Origin: Pseudomonadota bacterium
GTDB lineage: Bacteria > Pseudomonadota > Alphaproteobacteria > Caulobacterales > Aquidulcibacteraceae
DNA length: 64,000 nucleotides
Direction: 5' to 3'
Assembly (NCBI GenBank): GCA_020161405.1
Contig: JAIUOD010000002.1
Coordinates: forward strand, 372,001 to 436,000
Shown: piece by piece, positions 25,356-34,887 of the stretch
Layout of the letters: the number at the start of each line of letters is the position of its first letter
How positions within the stretch are numbered: the first letter of the stretch is position 1
The notes under the pieces: generated by a model
Told to the model about the DNA's origin: nothing
The model's input: only the letters and a program-made list of their open reading frames with translations
Database searches by the model: none
Translations under genes and position numbers: made by a program

Positions 25356-27013
25356 TGTATCGTTATGATGAATTTGACCATGAATTTGTATGCGACCGCG
25401 TAAATCAATTCAAAGAACAAATTGAACGCCGCCTAAAAGGCGCTTTATCCGAAGAAGAATTTCGCCCAATTCGCCTAAGGAATGGGCTTTATCTTCAATT
25501 ACACGCCTATATGTTAAGGGTTGCAATTCCTTATGGCACTTTAAACTCAAAACAATTGCGGGTTTTGGCAGATATTGGTGATAAATATGATAAAGGCTAT
25601 GGCCATTTCACAACTCGCCAAAATATCCAATATAATTGGATAAAACTTACCGATGTTGCAGACATTTTGGCAGATTTAGCGCAAGTGGAAATGCATGCCA
25701 TTCAAACTTCTGGCAATTGTATTCGTAATGTAACATCTGACCATCTTGCTGGAGTTGCGAAAGATGAAATTATTGATCCGCGCCCTATTGCCGAAACTAT
25801 CCGTCAATGGTCATCAAATCACCCTGAATTTTCATATTTAGGGCGTAAATTCAAAATTGCGGTAACTGGCGCAAAAATTGACCGCGCGGCAATTCGTTCA
25901 AACGATGTAGGCATTGAATTGGTTGAACAAAATGGCAAAATCGGCGCACGCGTATTCGCAGGTGGCGGCCTTGGAAGAACGCCTATCATTGGCAAAGAAA
26001 TCAAACCTTTTGTCGAACTAGAAAAATTATTATCATATCTTGATGCGGTCTTGCGTGTATTCAACCTACTTGGTCGCCGCGATAATAAATATAAAGCACG
26101 CATAAAAATCTTGGTCGAAGAAACTGGTCTTGAAGAATTTATCCGCCTTGTTGAAGAAGAATATGCATTAAATAATGGTTCGCAAATCAATGTCCCTAAA
26201 GAAGAAATCGCACGCATAGAAGCCTATTTTGCAAGCCCAAAATTGCCAAATCGTGAACATATTAATTTAGAAAATCATATACAAAATAGTGAGTTTGCGG
26301 CTTTTGTTAAAAATAACACTTTTGCCCATAAAAATGATGATTATGTTGCTTTAATGATTTCATTAAAGCCAATTGGCGGCATACCTGGTGATGCAACAGG
26401 TGTTCAAATGCGTGCCATTGCCGATATTGCCGATCAATATTCATTTGGTGAAATTCGTATTTCACATACGCAAAATATCGTTCTGCCTTACGTTGCTAAG
26501 GCGGATTTATTTGAAATTTGGCGAAAACTTGGTGAATATAATCTTGCGACCGCCAATATTGGTTTGATTTCCGATATTATTGCCTGCCCTGGTTTGGATT
26601 ATTGCGCATTGGCAACGGCGCGCGCAATCCCGATCGCGCAAGAGATTTCCCAAAAATTTGCGCAGCAAAATCTTCAAGATGAAATTGGTCAATTAGGTAT
26701 AAAAATTTCAGGCTGTATTAATGCCTGTGGTCATCACCATATTGGCAATATTGGTATTTTGGGTCTTGAAAAGGCGGGTCGTGAAAATTACCAAATCACA
26801 ATTGGCGGCGATGCATCGGAAAATATGTCACTTGGTGAAAGATTAGGGCCGGGGATTGATGGTGACCAAGTTCCCGATGCGATTTTGCGTCTTGTAAATA
26901 AATATCGTGAATTGCGCACATCGGGTGAGAGTTTCATTGAAACCTATCGCCGTGTGGGTGTTGCTGATTTTCAAGCTGCCTTTTTAAATGGGGGTGAAAA
27001 TGCCAATAATTAA
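25355..27013 (+). CDS. cysI: Sulfite reductase hemoprotein (nitrite/sulfite reductase family)
   Basis: This 552-residue siroheme and 4Fe-4S enzyme reduces sulfite to sulfide in assimilation. The cluster/siroheme ligands are CPGLDYC (about residue 410) and CINAC (about 452), the CX5C...CX3C pattern of the family. The duplicated ferredoxin-like half-domains show as GHFTTRQNIQYNWIKL and FGEIRISHTQNIVLPYV. There is no cysJ flavoprotein nearby, so electrons probably come from ferredoxin. Nitrite reduction cannot be excluded from sequence, but the flanking cysH, cysD, cysN and cysG genes argue strongly for sulfite. Confidence 0.92.
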   Translation: MYRYDEFDHEFVCDRVNQFKEQIERRLKGALSEEEFRPIRLRNGLYLQLHAYMLRVAIPYGTLNSKQLRVLADIGDKYDKGYGHFTTRQNIQYNWIKLTDVADILADLAQVEMHAIQTSGNCIRNVTSDHLAGVAKDEIIDPRPIAETIRQWSSNHPEFSYLGRKFKIAVTGAKIDRAAIRSNDVGIELVEQNGKIGARVFAGGGLGRTPIIGKEIKPFVELEKLLSYLDAVLRVFNLLGRRDNKYKARIKILVEETGLEEFIRLVEEEYALNNGSQINVPKEEIARIEAYFASPKLPNREHINLENHIQNSEFAAFVKNNTFAHKNDDYVALMISLKPIGGIPGDATGVQMRAIADIADQYSFGEIRISHTQNIVLPYVAKADLFEIWRKLGEYNLATANIGLISDIIACPGLDYCALATARAIPIAQEISQKFAQQNLQDEIGQLGIKISGCINACGHHHIGNIGILGLEKAGRENYQITIGGDASENMSLGERLGPGIDGDQVPDAILRLVNKYRELRTSGESFIETYRRVGVADFQAAFLNGGENANN

Positions 27014-27398
27014 TTCAAATGGGCAAATCATCCAATCTGATATTCAATTTAATTTAATTTCCAATAATATTGATGCCGATGAAATAATCCAAAAATATTC
27101 AAAAACTGGTGCAATCGCAATCGAATTTCCATCTCATGCCGATGGGCGCGGCTTCTCACTTGCCAAAGCGCTTAGGATTAAGGGTTTTGAAGGGCAATTA
27201 CGCGCTATCGGCCCCGTAATACCCGATCAATTCCCAGACCTTCTATCTTGCGGTTTTAATGAAGTTGAAATTTGCGATGAACAATTAGTGCGCCAACCAA
27301 TTGAGCAATGGCAAAAAGCCCTAAAAACCTATTCACTTTCATATCAGCGCTTAAATGGCGAAAAAAAATCAATCCTTGAGGCGCGCCATGACAAATAA
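27000..27398 (+). CDS. DUF934 protein (sulfite reductase-associated)
   Basis: This 132-residue DUF934 protein has the family core AIEFPSHADGRGFSLAKALR, then LRAIGPVIPDQFPDLLSCGF. DUF934 genes sit between cysI and cysH in many alpha- and betaproteobacteria and are presumed accessory to sulfite reduction, without a proven role. ATG at 27000 is preferred over ATG at 26988 because GGGGGTG lies at proper distance; it overlaps the end of cysI by 14 bases. Confidence 0.88.
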   Translation: MPIINSNGQIIQSDIQFNLISNNIDADEIIQKYSKTGAIAIEFPSHADGRGFSLAKALRIKGFEGQLRAIGPVIPDQFPDLLSCGFNEVEICDEQLVRQPIEQWQKALKTYSLSYQRLNGEKKSILEARHDK

Positions 27399-28113
27399 TT
27401 ATTCAAATCTTGACATTGGCGCGCGCCTTAAAAAATTGCGTGATGAAACCAATGGGCGCATTGTTTTCACAACTTCATTAGGTATCGAAGATCAATTAAT
27501 CACCCATCATATTGCCACCCAAAAACTTGATATTGAATTCGTAACACTTGATACAGGCCGCTTGTTTGATGAAAGCCATAATCTTTGGCAAGAGGCCGAG
27601 GATAATTACGGAATTACTATCAAAGGTTTTTATCCCGACCCCGAAGCAATTTCAAAATGGGTGCGCGCCAATGGCACAAATGGTTTTAAAAACTCGCCTG
27701 ATGCCCGCAAATCGTGCTGTGCAATTCGCAAGATTGAACCATTAAACCGCGCTCTTAATGGGGCAGTGGTTTGGATTACTGGCCTTAGAGCCGATGCATC
27801 CGATACACGCGCACAAATAGAGATTTTCCAAGACGATGCACGCGGCCTTAAGAAATTTAACCCGCTTTATGATTATTCACGTGATAAGGTCGTAACCGAA
27901 GTTAAAGCCTTAAATATCCCATATAATCCATTGCATGATAAAGGCTTTTTATCAATCGGCTGCGCCCCTTGTACACGCGCCATTGTGGCGGGTGAAGATG
28001 AACGCGCAGGGCGCTGGTGGTGGGAAAGTGAAATCGCGGGCAAAAAAGAATGTGGCCTTCATGTCGATGATAATGGTCAATTAAGCCGCCTAACCAAAGA
28101 AATACAAGGCTAG
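27388..28113 (+). CDS. cysH: Adenylylsulfate (APS) reductase, thioredoxin-dependent
   Basis: This 241-residue enzyme is a PAPS/APS reductase. Conserved features are the P-loop-like [13 protein letters not shown], the LDTGRLFDE motif, [12 protein letters not shown], and GCAPCTRAI. The paired cysteines CC and CAPC bind a 4Fe-4S cluster in assimilatory APS reductases and are absent from PAPS-specific enzymes, so APS is the likely substrate. This matches the absence of an APS kinase in the operon. ATG at 27388 overlaps the DUF934 gene by 11 bases; GAGG lies just upstream. Confidence 0.9.
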   Translation: MTNNYSNLDIGARLKKLRDETNGRIVFTTSLGIEDQLITHHIATQKLDIEFVTLDTGRLFDESHNLWQEAEDNYGITIKGFYPDPEAISKWVRANGTNGFKNSPDARKSCCAIRKIEPLNRALNGAVVWITGLRADASDTRAQIEIFQDDARGLKKFNPLYDYSRDKVVTEVKALNIPYNPLHDKGFLSIGCAPCTRAIVAGEDERAGRWWWESEIAGKKECGLHVDDNGQLSRLTKEIQG

Positions 28114-28117
28114 AATA

Positions 28118-29020
28118 ATGAAACAATTAAGCCATTTAGACCGCCTAGAGGCTGAATCAATTCGCATAATCCGTGAAGTGGCGGCATTGGCGGACAAGCC
28201 TGTAATGCTTTATTCAATCGGTAAAGATAGTGCGGTTATGCTTCATCTTGCGATGAAGGCATTTTACCCATCAAAGCCGCCATTTCCACTTTTGCATGTT
28301 GATACGGGCTGGAAGTTTAAGGAAATGATTGAATTTCGTGACCGCCACACCAAAGAACTTGGGGTTGAACTTTTGGTTCATATTAATCCCGATGGTCTGG
28401 CACAGGGGATTTCACCTTTAAAACATGGTTCAAAAGTCCATACTGATGTAATGAAAACCCAAGGGCTTAAACAGGCACTTGATAAATATGGTTTTGACGC
28501 AGCTTTCGGCGGTGCGCGCCGCGATGAAGAAAAATCACGCGCAAAAGAGCGTATCTTCTCATTCCGTGCGGCTGGGCATATTTGGGATCCGAAAAATCAA
28601 CGCCCTGAACCTTGGAATTTGTTTAATACGCTTAAGGATAAGGGTGAATCATTTCGCGTTTTCCCGCTTTCAAATTGGACTGAATATGATGTTTGGGCCT
28701 ATATTGAGCGCGAAAATATCCCAGTTGTGCCATTATATTTTGCCAAAGAACGCCCAATTATCGAACGCGATGGCGCACTTATTATGGCTGATGATGAACG
28801 CCTTGAATTGCGCGATGGTGAAAAAATTGAAAACCGCCTTGTACGCTTTAGAACCCTTGGCTGTTACCCTTTAACTGGTGCGGTTGAATCAAGTGCCAAA
28901 AATTTGCCCGAAATTGTTGATGAGATGTTTGCCGCCAAGGTTTCCGAGCGCCAGGGGCGAATTATCGACCAAGATTCAGGTGCATCAATGGAACAAAAGA
29001 AAGCGGAAGGCTATTTTTAG
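28118..29020 (+). CDS. cysD: Sulfate adenylyltransferase subunit 2
   Basis: This 300-residue small subunit of ATP sulfurylase adenylylates sulfate to APS together with CysN. The PP-loop motif is [46 protein letters not shown] and the C-terminal [17 protein letters not shown] are family hallmarks. It follows cysH by four bases. After its stop there is a 149-base gap to cysN holding a stem-loop element, which is unusual for a gene pair whose products form a complex. Confidence 0.94.
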   Translation: MKQLSHLDRLEAESIRIIREVAALADKPVMLYSIGKDSAVMLHLAMKAFYPSKPPFPLLHVDTGWKFKEMIEFRDRHTKELGVELLVHINPDGLAQGISPLKHGSKVHTDVMKTQGLKQALDKYGFDAAFGGARRDEEKSRAKERIFSFRAAGHIWDPKNQRPEPWNLFNTLKDKGESFRVFPLSNWTEYDVWAYIERENIPVVPLYFAKERPIIERDGALIMADDERLELRDGEKIENRLVRFRTLGCYPLTGAVESSAKNLPEIVDEMFAAKVSERQGRIIDQDSGASMEQKKAEGYF

Positions 29021-29024
29021 ATTT

Positions 29025-29108
29025 CAAATTCCCGCCCTCGCTTCTCTCACTTAGGAAATTGGGAAGTAGAAAATAATTTTTGAAAAGCGTGGTTTTCAAA
29101 AATTATTT
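29025..29108. repeat. Bipartite stem-loop element, copy 2 (cysD-cysN gap)
   Basis: Hairpin A: CAAATTCC (29025-29032) with GGAAATTG (29054-29061), 7 of 8 pairs, loop containing TCACTTAG. Hairpin B: AAATAATTTTTGAAAA (29071-29086) pairs perfectly with 29093-29108 around loop GCGTGG. Sequence and spacing match copy 1 at 17430-17521, and both begin five bases after a stop codon. No U-run follows. Here it sits inside an operon, where it may stabilise the cysD mRNA or cut transcription into cysN. Confidence 0.75.
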
Positions 29109-29169
29109 GCATTTTGATTTAGCGCTTCGCGCATTGAATTACGCAGACAATATAAACGAATTTAGAACA

Positions 29170-30720
29170 ATGAAAAATATAATTGAAGAAAATAGTTTAG
29201 GGCTTTTGAAATTCATCACCTGTGGGTCGGTTGATGATGGCAAATCGACACTTATTGGGCGTCTGCTATTTGATGCAGGGCAGGTTTATGAAGATCATCT
29301 TGATGCCCTTGATGATGCCAGTAAAAAGTTCGGTACAACAGGTGAAAACCGCGATTTCGCCCTTCTTGTTGATGGCCTTTCGGCAGAGCGCGAGCAGGGG
29401 ATAACGATTGACGTTGCCTATCGCTATTTTCGCACCAAAAAGCGCGCTTTCATTGTTGCCGATACACCGGGGCATGAACAATATACGCGCAATATGGCAA
29501 CGGGTGCATCAAATTGCGACCTTGCCGTAATTTTGATTGATGCGCGCAAAGGTGTTTTGGTGCAAACCCGCCGCCATGCGCTTATCGTTGCCAAAATGGG
29601 CGTTAAGAAAATTGTTTTAGCCATCAATAAGATGGATTTAATCGGTTATGATAAAAATATTTTTGAAAATATCAAAAAAGATTTCCAAAAATATGCCGAT
29701 ATTTTCAAATTTGAAGAAATACAGGCCATTCCAATCGCCGCGCCAAATGGTGAAAATGTTGCCAAATTGGCAAGTGAAAATATGGCTTGGTATAATGGCC
29801 CATATTTACTTGAATATTTAGAAAATGTTCAACCTTCAAAACCACAGGCATTAAATTTTAGATTCCCCGTTCAATGGGTAAATCGCCCCGATTTAGATTT
29901 TCGTGGCTTTGCAGGTTATGTCTCAAGTGGGATTGTGAAAATTGGCGATGTAATCAAAGTTTCATCATCAGGTGAAAAAGCCAAAGTTGCGCGCATAGTA
30001 ACCCAAAATGGCGATTTAGATGCCGCAATCGCAGGCCAAGCGCCAACAATTTGCCTTGATAAAGAAATTGATGTTTCGCGCGGCGATGTATTAATTGCCG
30101 CCAATGATCCAATTGAAACACAAAGCAAATTCAAAGCCTCAATTTTTTGGATGTCGGCGGATAAATCAAGTGAATATAAGGAATATGCCTTCAAACTTGG
30201 CACATCATTCACCAATGCCAAATTGAAAGTCGAAAAAACAATTGATTTTAACGACCTTCAAGAAATACCAAATAAATCTTTATCAATGAATGCAATCGGT
30301 TCGGTGCAAATTACTCTTTCAAAGCCTGTTTTGTTGGATACATATTCCAAAGATCGTGAATTGGGGGCTTTTATCCTTATTGATAAAATCACTAATGAAA
30401 CTGTTGGCCTTGGCATGGTTGAAACGATTGTTAAGGGTGAGAATAAAACAAATCGCTTTGACGAAATTGCCCATTATTTAATGCCGCACCATGCAAATCC
30501 AAATTCAGCCTTAAAATATCTTATTAATTGGCGAATTTTTGCGGCAATTGCGTTTAGTGCTTTGGTTTGGATTGTGACCAAGAATTTGGGTTATTTTGCA
30601 CTTGCAATTTTGGCGGAATTTATTTTGCGCCCGATTTTACAATATGTGCACTATAATCTTTATTATAATGATGCTAAAAATTCCGAAAATGACAATATTT
30701 CTGACGGCTCGGGCATATGA
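29170..30720 (+). CDS. cysN: Sulfate adenylyltransferase subunit 1 fused to a DUF2061-like membrane domain
   Basis: This 516-residue GTPase subunit of ATP sulfurylase has G-domain motifs CGSVDDGKSTLIGRLLF, ADTPGHEQYTRNM and AINKMDL, followed by two beta-barrel domains. Bifunctional CysNC proteins carry an APS kinase next; here no GxxGxGKS/T kinase motif exists. Instead the last 75 residues hold a motif NSALKYLINWRIFAA and two hydrophobic helices (FSALVWIVTKNLGYFAL, ILAEFILRPILQYVHYNLYY) resembling DUF2061. ATG at 29170 is chosen; the upstream codons (from 29080) run through the stem-loop and do not match the family. Stop overlaps cysG. Confidence 0.88.
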   Translation: MKNIIEENSLGLLKFITCGSVDDGKSTLIGRLLFDAGQVYEDHLDALDDASKKFGTTGENRDFALLVDGLSAEREQGITIDVAYRYFRTKKRAFIVADTPGHEQYTRNMATGASNCDLAVILIDARKGVLVQTRRHALIVAKMGVKKIVLAINKMDLIGYDKNIFENIKKDFQKYADIFKFEEIQAIPIAAPNGENVAKLASENMAWYNGPYLLEYLENVQPSKPQALNFRFPVQWVNRPDLDFRGFAGYVSSGIVKIGDVIKVSSSGEKAKVARIVTQNGDLDAAIAGQAPTICLDKEIDVSRGDVLIAANDPIETQSKFKASIFWMSADKSSEYKEYAFKLGTSFTNAKLKVEKTIDFNDLQEIPNKSLSMNAIGSVQITLSKPVLLDTYSKDRELGAFILIDKITNETVGLGMVETIVKGENKTNRFDEIAHYLMPHHANPNSALKYLINWRIFAAIAFSALVWIVTKNLGYFALAILAEFILRPILQYVHYNLYYNDAKNSENDNISDGSGI

Positions 30721-32111
30721 TGCGAAACGCGCAATTCATTAATTCGCCGCGTATGCAAGAAATTGCTGCTTTGCCGCTTTTTCATAAATTACGCGGTCAA
30801 AAAATTGTGGTCGCAGGGCTTGGCGAGGCTGCGTTTTGGAAAGCTGAATTGGTTGCCGCAACAGGCGCCAATGTCGAATTTTATTGCGGCAATAGTGATT
30901 TATCGCAAACCCAAATTGAAAACCTTCAATATATAGACCGCGAATGGCAAGAAGGTGATTTAGAAAATACCCGTATCGCCATTTTGCAATCACAAAATGA
31001 TGAAGAAGCCCAAAACTTCATAAAAGCGGCGCGCAAATACGGTGCGGCGGTTAATATTATCGACCGCCCTGAATTCTGTGATTTTCAATTTGGCGCAATT
31101 GTTAATCGTTCGCCACTTGTAATTGGGGTTTCAACTGATGGCGCATCACCCGCCTTGGGACAGCAAATAAGGGCAAGGCTAGAGGCCATGTTTCCACCCG
31201 CCATTACAAAATGGCTTAAAGCTGCGCAAAATTTACGCCCATTGATAAAAAAGCGTGAATTAGATTTTGGAACACGCCGCAATTTTTGGCATAATTTTGC
31301 CAAACAAGCCCTCGAAAATCCCAATTCAAAACCAGATGAAGCCCAATTAATCGACCAAATTGACCACGCCCAACCAATAAAGGGTGAAGTAATCCTTATG
31401 GGTGCGGGGCCGGGGGATGCCGAATTACTAACCCTAAAGGCCGTTCGCGCATTGGGGCGCGCCGATGTGATAATGTATGATGATTTGGTCACTAAAGAGG
31501 TTTTGGATTTTGCACGCCGCGAAGCCCAATTAATCAATGTTGGAAAACGCGGTGGTAAACCAAGTGTGGCACAACAAGAAATTAATCAAATGCTGGTTGA
31601 TTTTGCGCTGCAAGATAAAGTTGTAGTGCGCGTAAAGGGCGGCGATGCCCTGATTTTTGGGCGCTTAACTGAGGAATTGGATGCATGCCGTAATGCGGGT
31701 ATAAAATATGAAATCATCCCTGGTATTTCATCACCGCAAGGTGCGGCGGCGGCACTTGGTTTTTCATTGACCGATAGGCAATATGCCAAACGTGTTCAAT
31801 TCGTAACCGCCCATTCTGCCAAGGGTGATTTGCCAGATGATATAAATTGGGGTGCGATTGCATCCCATGATACAACAACAATAGTTTTCATGCCGCGCGC
31901 GACAATTGGTGCTTTTGTTAAAAAAGCACTTGAAAATGGTATGGAAAAAGATTTTCCCGCCGCTATTATTTCCAATGCCACGCGCGAAAATCAAACAATT
32001 ATTGAATGTAATTTTGAAGATTTGCCAAAAACTTTCACGGCGACTTCCCCAATTGGCCCAGAAATGGTAATTATTGGGCGAGTCTTAAATAATTTAAGAA
32101 AAGAGAATTAG
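30717..32111 (+). CDS. cysG: Siroheme synthase
   Basis: This 464-residue multifunctional enzyme makes siroheme for CysI. The N-terminal half (to about 210) is precorrin-2 dehydrogenase/ferrochelatase, with the dinucleotide site IVVAGLGEAAFWKAE and IGVSTDGASPALGQQIR. The C-terminal half is uroporphyrinogen-III methyltransferase, with VILMGAGPGDAELLTLKA, YDDLVT, VRVKGGDALIFGR and IIPGISSPQGAAAALG. It starts at ATG 30717, overlapping the cysN stop by four bases (a second ATG follows directly). Confidence 0.93.
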   Translation: MMRNAQFINSPRMQEIAALPLFHKLRGQKIVVAGLGEAAFWKAELVAATGANVEFYCGNSDLSQTQIENLQYIDREWQEGDLENTRIAILQSQNDEEAQNFIKAARKYGAAVNIIDRPEFCDFQFGAIVNRSPLVIGVSTDGASPALGQQIRARLEAMFPPAITKWLKAAQNLRPLIKKRELDFGTRRNFWHNFAKQALENPNSKPDEAQLIDQIDHAQPIKGEVILMGAGPGDAELLTLKAVRALGRADVIMYDDLVTKEVLDFARREAQLINVGKRGGKPSVAQQEINQMLVDFALQDKVVVRVKGGDALIFGRLTEELDACRNAGIKYEIIPGISSPQGAAAALGFSLTDRQYAKRVQFVTAHSAKGDLPDDINWGAIASHDTTTIVFMPRATIGAFVKKALENGMEKDFPAAIISNATRENQTIIECNFEDLPKTFTATSPIGPEMVIIGRVLNNLRKEN

Positions 32112-32600
32112 ATGGGTGCGCGTAAACCAAATAAATTAGATGCTATCGACAGGAAGATTTTACGCGAACTTATGGAACGCGTTGATATTCCTTTGGCGGA
32201 ACTATCAAAAAAAGTAGGACTTTCGCAAACCCCATGTTGGCAACGTGTTCAAAAACTTGAACAATCGGGCATAATTAAAAAGCGCGTGGCAATTGTTGAC
32301 CCGCCATCAGTTGGTCTTGGCCTGACTATTGTCGTGGCAATTGAAGCGAATGAACATACTGCCAATTGGCTTGCAAAATTCACCCATTATATCAACCGCT
32401 GCCCCGAAGTGGCGGAGGTTTTGAGAATGGCGGGTGATGTTGATTATATTTTAAAATTAATTGTTCCCGACATGTCACATTATGATAAATTCTATAAATC
32501 CTTGATTGATAATGTGCCATTGAAAAACGTTTCATCACGCTTTGTAATGGAAACCATAAAATCAACCACAACTTTGGCAATTCCTGATTTTGAAGGATAA
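32112..32600 (+). CDS. Lrp/AsnC-family regulator closing the sulfate operon
   Basis: This 162-residue regulator has an N-terminal helix-turn-helix (LDAIDRKILRELMERVDIP, then LAELSKKVGLSQTPCWQRVQ) and a C-terminal RAM ligand-binding domain (AEVLRMAGDVDYILKLIVPD). Its ATG directly follows the cysG stop codon, so it is co-transcribed with the cys genes and probably senses an amino acid or sulfur metabolite to control them. The related regulator at 59197 shares the PCWxR recognition-helix text. Confidence 0.88.
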   Translation: MGARKPNKLDAIDRKILRELMERVDIPLAELSKKVGLSQTPCWQRVQKLEQSGIIKKRVAIVDPPSVGLGLTIVVAIEANEHTANWLAKFTHYINRCPEVAEVLRMAGDVDYILKLIVPDMSHYDKFYKSLIDNVPLKNVSSRFVMETIKSTTTLAIPDFEG

Positions 32601-32747
32601 AACATTTTAGTTTGGATTTTATGTAAAGCGCTTAGCATATAAATTTTACCACTTGTAATAATGATAAATTTCAATGGGATTTGTCATTTAGTTTTATCTT
32701 TTATGCGCAAAATCCCAATATTGGTTTGTGATCAAAGCTAAATTAGG

Positions 32748-33182
32748 ATGAAAAACATGAATACGGGAAAAACACAACAAAATTTATTAGAAGACCTAAG
32801 GGTCAATATGAAGCTTGCTGCACTTTGGGCAAGTTTTATGTTCCTTTATATTTATGTGGATTATTTCCATTTATATATGCCAGGTTCACTACAAGATATG
32901 TTAGCGGGTAAGGTGTTCACATTTGATGTTTCGCAAACATTTTTAGTAATTTCACTGATTTCAGTATCCATTCCTGCCATTATGATATCTTTATCGGTAA
33001 TTTTGCCCGCTAATGCCAATCGTTTGACAAATATAATTATTGCCGCAATTTACATTCCATATTCATTATTCAACTTAGCAGGTTTGGCATGGATACATAT
33101 GTATATTGGCGCAGCTATTGAAGTTGCACTTCTTTTGTTAATCATAAATTTCGCATTGAAATGGCCGCGTATTAATTCTTAA
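32748..33182 (+). CDS. DUF6326-like four-helix membrane protein
   Basis: This 144-residue protein has four hydrophobic helices and the pattern LRVNMKLAALWASFMFLYIY, YVDYFHLY and PANANRLTNI, typical of DUF6326 proteins. No function is known for the family. It is flanked by a 147-base gap upstream with no clear signal and a 15-bp inverted repeat downstream. It is monocistronic. Confidence 0.7.
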   Translation: MKNMNTGKTQQNLLEDLRVNMKLAALWASFMFLYIYVDYFHLYMPGSLQDMLAGKVFTFDVSQTFLVISLISVSIPAIMISLSVILPANANRLTNIIIAAIYIPYSLFNLAGLAWIHMYIGAAIEVALLLLIINFALKWPRINS

Positions 33183-33186
33183 ATTA

Positions 33187-33244
33187 CATGATGTGAAATA
33201 TATAGTTTTTATACCGACAGGTTGAAATGATATTTCACATCATG
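33187..33244. terminator. Perfect 15-bp inverted repeat between convergent genes
   Basis: CATGATGTGAAATAT (33187-33201) is mirrored exactly by ATATTTCACATCATG (33230-33244), with 28 bases between. It lies between the ends of the DUF6326 (+) and DUF302 (-) genes, so it could end both transcripts. The long loop and lack of a U-run make a classic terminator doubtful; it may also be a small mobile or protein-binding palindrome. Confidence 0.4.
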
Positions 33245-33263
33245 CCAAAGAATTGCAAAGATT

Positions 33264-33734
33264 TTATTTTAGTGCATTCATTATAATTTGCTTTTGGTCA
33301 TTGGCAACGTCGGTTCCAAATATTTTACCAACTTTGCCACCCATGAGTTTTCCTAAAATACTAGCATTCATAGCACCGACAATTGTTGCACCTTTATCGT
33401 TTTTATAGACACTGATTGTGCAGGGCATCATAACTGATAGTTTGCGCCATGTGTCCATTTTCAAAATGGCCGAAGCATGATGTGCTTGGCATAATTCTAC
33501 TAGAATGGTTTCTGCTACAACCTCGCCACCATTTTTTTTGATGGAGGCGTCTAATTGTTTAGTACCACTTACAACCCACCCTTTAGAAATTGCGCTTTGG
33601 GCTATCTTTTCAGCTGTGGTTTTTACATCATAATTGCTTTTGTATTCTATGACCATCAATGATGGGAAAGATAAAGAAATAGCAATAATTATGATTACGG
33701 TTGCGCTTACAAAACCTTTTATAAAATTTTTCAT
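33264..33734 (-). CDS. DUF302-family exported protein
   Basis: This 156-residue protein has one N-terminal hydrophobic segment (GFVSATVIIIIAISLSF) followed by a DUF302 domain. Visible motifs are LVELCQAHHASAIL, then VMMPCTISVYKNDKGATIVGAMNASILGK. The paired Cys and His positions suggest possible metal or heme/small-molecule binding, but function is unknown. The ATG of MKNFIKGFV is chosen; codons further upstream (to 33797) do not look like a signal peptide. Confidence 0.75.
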   Translation of the reverse strand: MKNFIKGFVSATVIIIIAISLSFPSLMVIEYKSNYDVKTTAEKIAQSAISKGWVVSGTKQLDASIKKNGGEVVAETILVELCQAHHASAILKMDTWRKLSVMMPCTISVYKNDKGATIVGAMNASILGKLMGGKVGKIFGTDVANDQKQIIMNALK

Positions 33735-34104
33735 GAGAATTTTAGTCCTTAACCTAGTTTCAATTGGTGTTATAATATAACACTCAATTAATATCAAGAT
33801 ATTATAATTTACTAATATACAAGTTCGCTAGGCTTGTTTCAGACTTATCTTCTTCCGTGATTAACTGACATAATTATTAGATGTGTGAATGTGAGATAGG
33901 ATATGAATAATTGAAACTTGCAATGTCAATTTTTGTTTTAAAATTTAAATTTAATATACTATGCGTATAAATTATTGTAATTATTATTGTTTTTATGCTT
34001 ATTGTAAATGCTAATATTTATGAGGCTAGATAAAATTTATTTTTCCCCTATGTTAAAGAATAACTAATTAATAAACAAAAACTTAGTCGAAATAGGGATT
34101 TGAA
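33735..34104. other. 370-base divergent intergenic region
   Basis: Very AT-rich spacer between the DUF302 gene (-) and the SDR gene (+). I see no convincing open frame, RNA gene or strong dyad. The 3' end holds the SDR ribosome binding site (AGGGAT before 34105). Confidence 0.6.
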
Positions 34105-34887
34105 ATGCTTGAAGAATTATTTGGCCTTAAAGGAAAAGTATGTCTTGTAACTGGTGGTAATGGCGGTATTGGCCTTGGCATGGCGAAGGCTTTGGCTGGT
34201 GCGGGGGCAGATGTTGTAATTTGGGGCACAAATCCTGAAAAAAATTCAAATGCCCTTGAAGAACTTGCAAAGTTTGGAACCCGCGTTGCAGCAATGAATG
34301 TTGATGTATCGAATGAAAATCAAATCATTGAAAATATGTCTAAAATCATAGAAAATTTTGGGCGCATTGATACAATTATTGCCAATTCAGGAATTGCCCG
34401 CCCCGCAAGATCTTTCATACATACCAGCACGCAAAATTGGCGCGATGTTATGGCGGTAAATCTTGATGGTGTATTCTGGACCTTGCGTGAAGGTTTAAAA
34501 TATATGGTCGAGCGTGCAAAAAATGGTGATTTGGGCGGTTCGCTCATCGTGACATCATCAATAAGTGCTTATTTTGGAATGCCTGCTAATGAAGCCTATC
34601 CCGCGTCAAAGGCGGCGGTAATTTCGCTTATTAAAGGGCTTGCGGTTGAATATGCGCGTTTTGGTATTCGTGCCAATGCTATTTGCCCTGGTTGGGTTGA
34701 AACCGATATGACCAAGCCGCTTCAAGAAAGCGATAAATTCGGCCCAGCAATCATAAGCCGTGTTCCACAGGGGCGGTGGGGTAATGCCGATGAATTTGGC
34801 GGAATTGCAATATATCTTGCGTCAAATGCATCGAGTTTTCATACAGGTGATGAGATTAAGATTGATGGTGGTTATGCAATCGGCTGA
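34105..34887 (+). CDS. Short-chain dehydrogenase/reductase
   Basis: This 260-residue classical SDR has the nucleotide-binding motif [12 protein letters not shown], the NSGIA strand (NNAG equivalent), catalytic Ser in TSSIS, and YPASK (about residue 163) with the catalytic Tyr and Lys. CPGWVETDM and the C-terminal [13 protein letters not shown] are typical of sugar/polyol or 3-oxoacyl type SDRs. The substrate is not predictable. Its 3' end overlaps the convergent coaX gene by 16 bases. Confidence 0.88.
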   Translation: MLEELFGLKGKVCLVTGGNGGIGLGMAKALAGAGADVVIWGTNPEKNSNALEELAKFGTRVAAMNVDVSNENQIIENMSKIIENFGRIDTIIANSGIARPARSFIHTSTQNWRDVMAVNLDGVFWTLREGLKYMVERAKNGDLGGSLIVTSSISAYFGMPANEAYPASKAAVISLIKGLAVEYARFGIRANAICPGWVETDMTKPLQESDKFGPAIISRVPQGRWGNADEFGGIAIYLASNASSFHTGDEIKIDGGYAIG

